Positions 62,325-64,000 of a stretch of DNA of 64,000 bases are shown in pieces. The DNA comes from Planctomycetota bacterium. Its GTDB lineage: Bacteria; Planctomycetota; Phycisphaerae; Phycisphaerales; UBA1924. Both the position numbers and the translations under genes were made by a program. Numbering within the stretch: position 1 is the stretch's first letter; every line of letters begins with the position of its first letter. The notes under the pieces were generated by a model. That model made no database searches, had not been told where the DNA came from, and was given only the letters and a program-made list of their open reading frames with translations. The DNA lies in the NCBI GenBank assembly GCA_018242625.1, contig JAFEBO010000001.1:170681-234680 (forward strand), read 5' to 3'.

Positions 62325-63753
62325 GGTCTACCTCCTCGGATTCCACAGGAACCTCATCTCCCGTTTCTTCAATAGCCTCCAGCTTCGCTTCGTCGATCCC
62401 AACTGATGCTTCAAATGACAGCGGCGCAGCGCCGATGACCACTTGCTGAGGCCCGGCTGAACCAATGCGCATCGTGCCGTCGGCACCCTCGAGAAACTGT
62501 ATGAGCGCCAAGTGGCGAACCAACCAATGCCGGTTGAACCAACTGCGTGTGACGTGCTTTCGACGCGACAACTGCTGTGTGGGAAGCAAAGGTTGATCGT
62601 TTACGTCTGTGAAGTAGAATCGCAGCCGCCACACCAAGGCGCAGTCACCAAACAGATCTCGTTCGACGATAGGCTTGGCCGCCAGGCGATAGCGGTATGG
62701 AACTTTGGGTTGACCGATGCGGAAGAATGTTCTCTGGCCTGAATGCTGCACAGTGGTCGTTTCGCCGGAAGGCAAGCGAACAGGCAACGTTTGTCCGAGC
62801 GGACCAGTGAAATGGAAGGCCTCAGTATCGCGCGACCATGCCATGCCGCGTCGGCGGCAATGTGTTTCCACCGCCGCTCGGAGCAGGGCGCTCACCACGT
62901 TCGCACTCTTGATGCCCTCAACGGTCGGCACGTTTCGCCAGTTGGTAGATTGGATCGGAGTAACGCGGAGCCAACTGGCCAGATCCGGATCAGGCGGACT
63001 GAAAGCGATGACATGGGTCGGAGACACCGTGTAGAACGGCCAGTCCCGTCCGGCGTCGCCAGCCACCTGCTTATCCAACTTGGGGTCCACTTTGAAGGTG
63101 ACTAGCTCCGCAGGTACCTGTGCGAACGGCTGCACATTGGATGTCAGCACTTCTGGTCGTTGCACGATGATGTCATGGTGGCCGTAAGCCGCACGTGCCA
63201 CAGAGCGGCCGTTGTCGGCAAACTTTGGACAACCCTCTCGCTCCAAGAGCTTCAAGAGTTGTGCAAAGCCTTTTCCCCAAGAGGCGGCGAAGGAGATAAA
63301 GGTGATGTCGGAAGTCAACCAATCGAGGTCAGCTGCGGCGAGTCCGTCCACGTTGAGAGGGATCAGAAAGCCGGCCAACTCCGGCTTCTTGGCGAGGGTG
63401 AGCGCCAGCGTGCGCTCCTTGAGCGGGTTTGGCTTCGCGATGGAGTGCTGCGACAGAAGGCCCAACATTCGGAAGGTTCTGGTCTTGATCGCGGCATCAA
63501 TGTCTTTCGGCCACGATTCACCTCCTAAGAGTTTCAACTGATCCATCCACACGCGATATCCCTCGGCGGTCAGCCGCAAGGCAAGCCAGCGTGCGAACGC
63601 CTGATCTTCCCAGGCGTAACTGATGAACAGGTGATCGCGTGACGGTGCGTCGGTAAGAGCCGCCGTGTGTGTCTTCTGTGGAACCAGAACTTCGACGGGC
63701 GCACGACCGGCGGCTGCTCGTGACTCGGGAGAGATCGGCCTTCCAATGGCCAT
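62293..63753 (-). CDS. TIR-APAZ protein, SPARTA effector
   Basis: A 486-residue protein. The TIR domain (about residues 42-170) shows HLFISYAWEDQAFARWLALRL and the catalytic Glu in GGESW near residue 79, typical of NADase TIRs. The rest is an APAZ domain, which pairs with short Argonautes in place of their N and PAZ parts (QRPEVLTSNVQPF, VIAFSPPDPDLASWLRV). ATG 63753 is chosen because AAGGAG lies seven bases upstream; an ATG at 63801 lacks one. Together with the Argonaute gene it forms a complete two-gene SPARTA-type unit. Confidence 0.9.
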   Translation of the reverse strand: MAIGRPISPESRAAAGRAPVEVLVPQKTHTAALTDAPSRDHLFISYAWEDQAFARWLALRLTAEGYRVWMDQLKLLGGESWPKDIDAAIKTRTFRMLGLLSQHSIAKPNPLKERTLALTLAKKPELAGFLIPLNVDGLAAADLDWLTSDITFISFAASWGKGFAQLLKLLEREGCPKFADNGRSVARAAYGHHDIIVQRPEVLTSNVQPFAQVPAELVTFKVDPKLDKQVAGDAGRDWPFYTVSPTHVIAFSPPDPDLASWLRVTPIQSTNWRNVPTVEGIKSANVVSALLRAAVETHCRRRGMAWSRDTEAFHFTGPLGQTLPVRLPSGETTTVQHSGQRTFFRIGQPKVPYRYRLAAKPIVERDLFGDCALVWRLRFYFTDVNDQPLLPTQQLSRRKHVTRSWFNRHWLVRHLALIQFLEGADGTMRIGSAGPQQVVIGAAPLSFEASVGIDEAKLEAIEETGDEVPVESEEVDHDHADADEVP

Positions 63754-63883
63754 ACTTGGCTCCTTGCGAAAACCAGGGCATCGCTGGACGACTTCGTGCA
63801 TTCGGCTGACAGGCTACGGCGCTTCTATGCGGTATGGCCTATCTATTTCTTACCGCGACCGGTGTCGCCGAATCCCTTCTTAG

Positions 63884-63952
63884 AGACTGTTTCAGAACAT
63901 GAGAGCTGACCGATAGAGAGCACCGCAGGCAGGAGCGCAAGGAGGCGCGAGG
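63884..63952 (+). mobile_element. Probable left end of an IS5-like insertion sequence
   Basis: The sequence GAGACTGTTTCAGAA at 63884-63898 resembles terminal inverted repeats of IS5-family elements. It is followed, after about 55 nt, by the transposase start. The right end is outside the window, so the match cannot be confirmed here. Confidence 0.45.
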
Positions 63953-64000
63953 ATGGCCGCGGAGCTGTTGCCGGAGGAATTGTGGGAGGAGATCGCGCCG
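63953..64000 (+). CDS. Transposase N-terminus (IS5-like), truncated by window
   Basis: The last 48 bases encode MAAELLPEELWEEIAP, the typical opening of IS5-family (DDE) transposases, which start with a LP(D/E)ELWE pattern. GGAGGCGCGAGG lies upstream as ribosome site. The rest of the gene is beyond the window. Confidence 0.65.
   Translation, partial: MAAELLPEELWEEIAP

Larger units (their letters stand above)
20207..64000. mobile_element. Genomic island / defence island downstream of tRNA-Ser (right end outside window)
   Basis: From the 3' end of tRNA-Ser onwards, housekeeping genes stop. They are replaced by two serine recombinase modules, terminase genes, an IS end and at least three antiviral-type systems. 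Base composition and codon use vary between blocks, with AT-richer stretches near 20200-24500 and 48800-49500. No direct repeat of the tRNA 3' end was found by eye, so whether this is one element or an accreted hotspot is open. The right boundary is not in the window. Confidence 0.6.

Noticed and set aside
1..64000. CRISPR arrays and rRNA genes
   Set aside because: No regularly spaced direct repeats of 23-40 nt and no rRNA-like stretches were seen on reading the window.

Overview
The first 20.1 kb looks like the chromosomal backbone of a high-GC bacterium. It carries single-copy housekeeping genes (uvrA 3' part, folE2, radA, truB), an ECF sigma/anti-sigma pair, envelope genes (MacB-type permease, a very large AsmA-like protein, a family-39 glycosyltransferase, a PAP2 phosphatase) and several lineage-specific lipoproteins and membrane proteins. 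Short intergenic gaps, frequent ATGA stop/start overlaps, GTG/TTG starts and lineage-specific envelope proteins would fit Planctomycetota (perhaps Phycisphaerae), but that placement is inference from style, not from a marker phylogeny.

A tRNA-Ser(GGA) gene at 20120-20206 marks a sharp change. Everything after it, to the end of the window, is accessory DNA: an HsdR-N-like nuclease protein; a serine recombinase with DUF2924 and HARE-HTH-like genes (21416-24177); a DISARM-like locus of SNF2 helicase, giant adenine methylase and a 1819-residue DEAD helicase/DUF1998 protein (24560-38603); a serine recombinase with two ParB-like genes (38645-42001) plus a winged-helix regulator; a structured GC hairpin leader and a NucS/restriction-like nuclease protein; and a prophage remnant with terminase large and small subunits and a ParB-methylase fusion but no capsid genes.

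The most striking part is 49564-59381. An MrfA-like helicase and a protein with a hydrophobic C-terminus precede a compact operon: AAA+ ATPase, S8 (subtilisin) protease, ubiquitin-like protein, E2-like protein, E1-JAB fusion, DUF6527 protein. Gaps are 2-22 nt or a 4-nt overlap. The ATPase-protease pair resembles IetAS and the rest resembles bacterial ubiquitin-like conjugation (Bub-type) operons. Together they suggest a tag-and-degrade defence machine. A clear sigma70-type promoter overlaps a perfect inverted repeat in front of it. An HNH protein follows.

The window ends with a complete short prokaryotic Argonaute/TIR-APAZ (SPARTA-type) pair on the minus strand and the left end of an IS5-like insertion sequence. 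Thus one island stacks at least three antiviral modules, with recombinases and phage remnants between them that could have assembled it.
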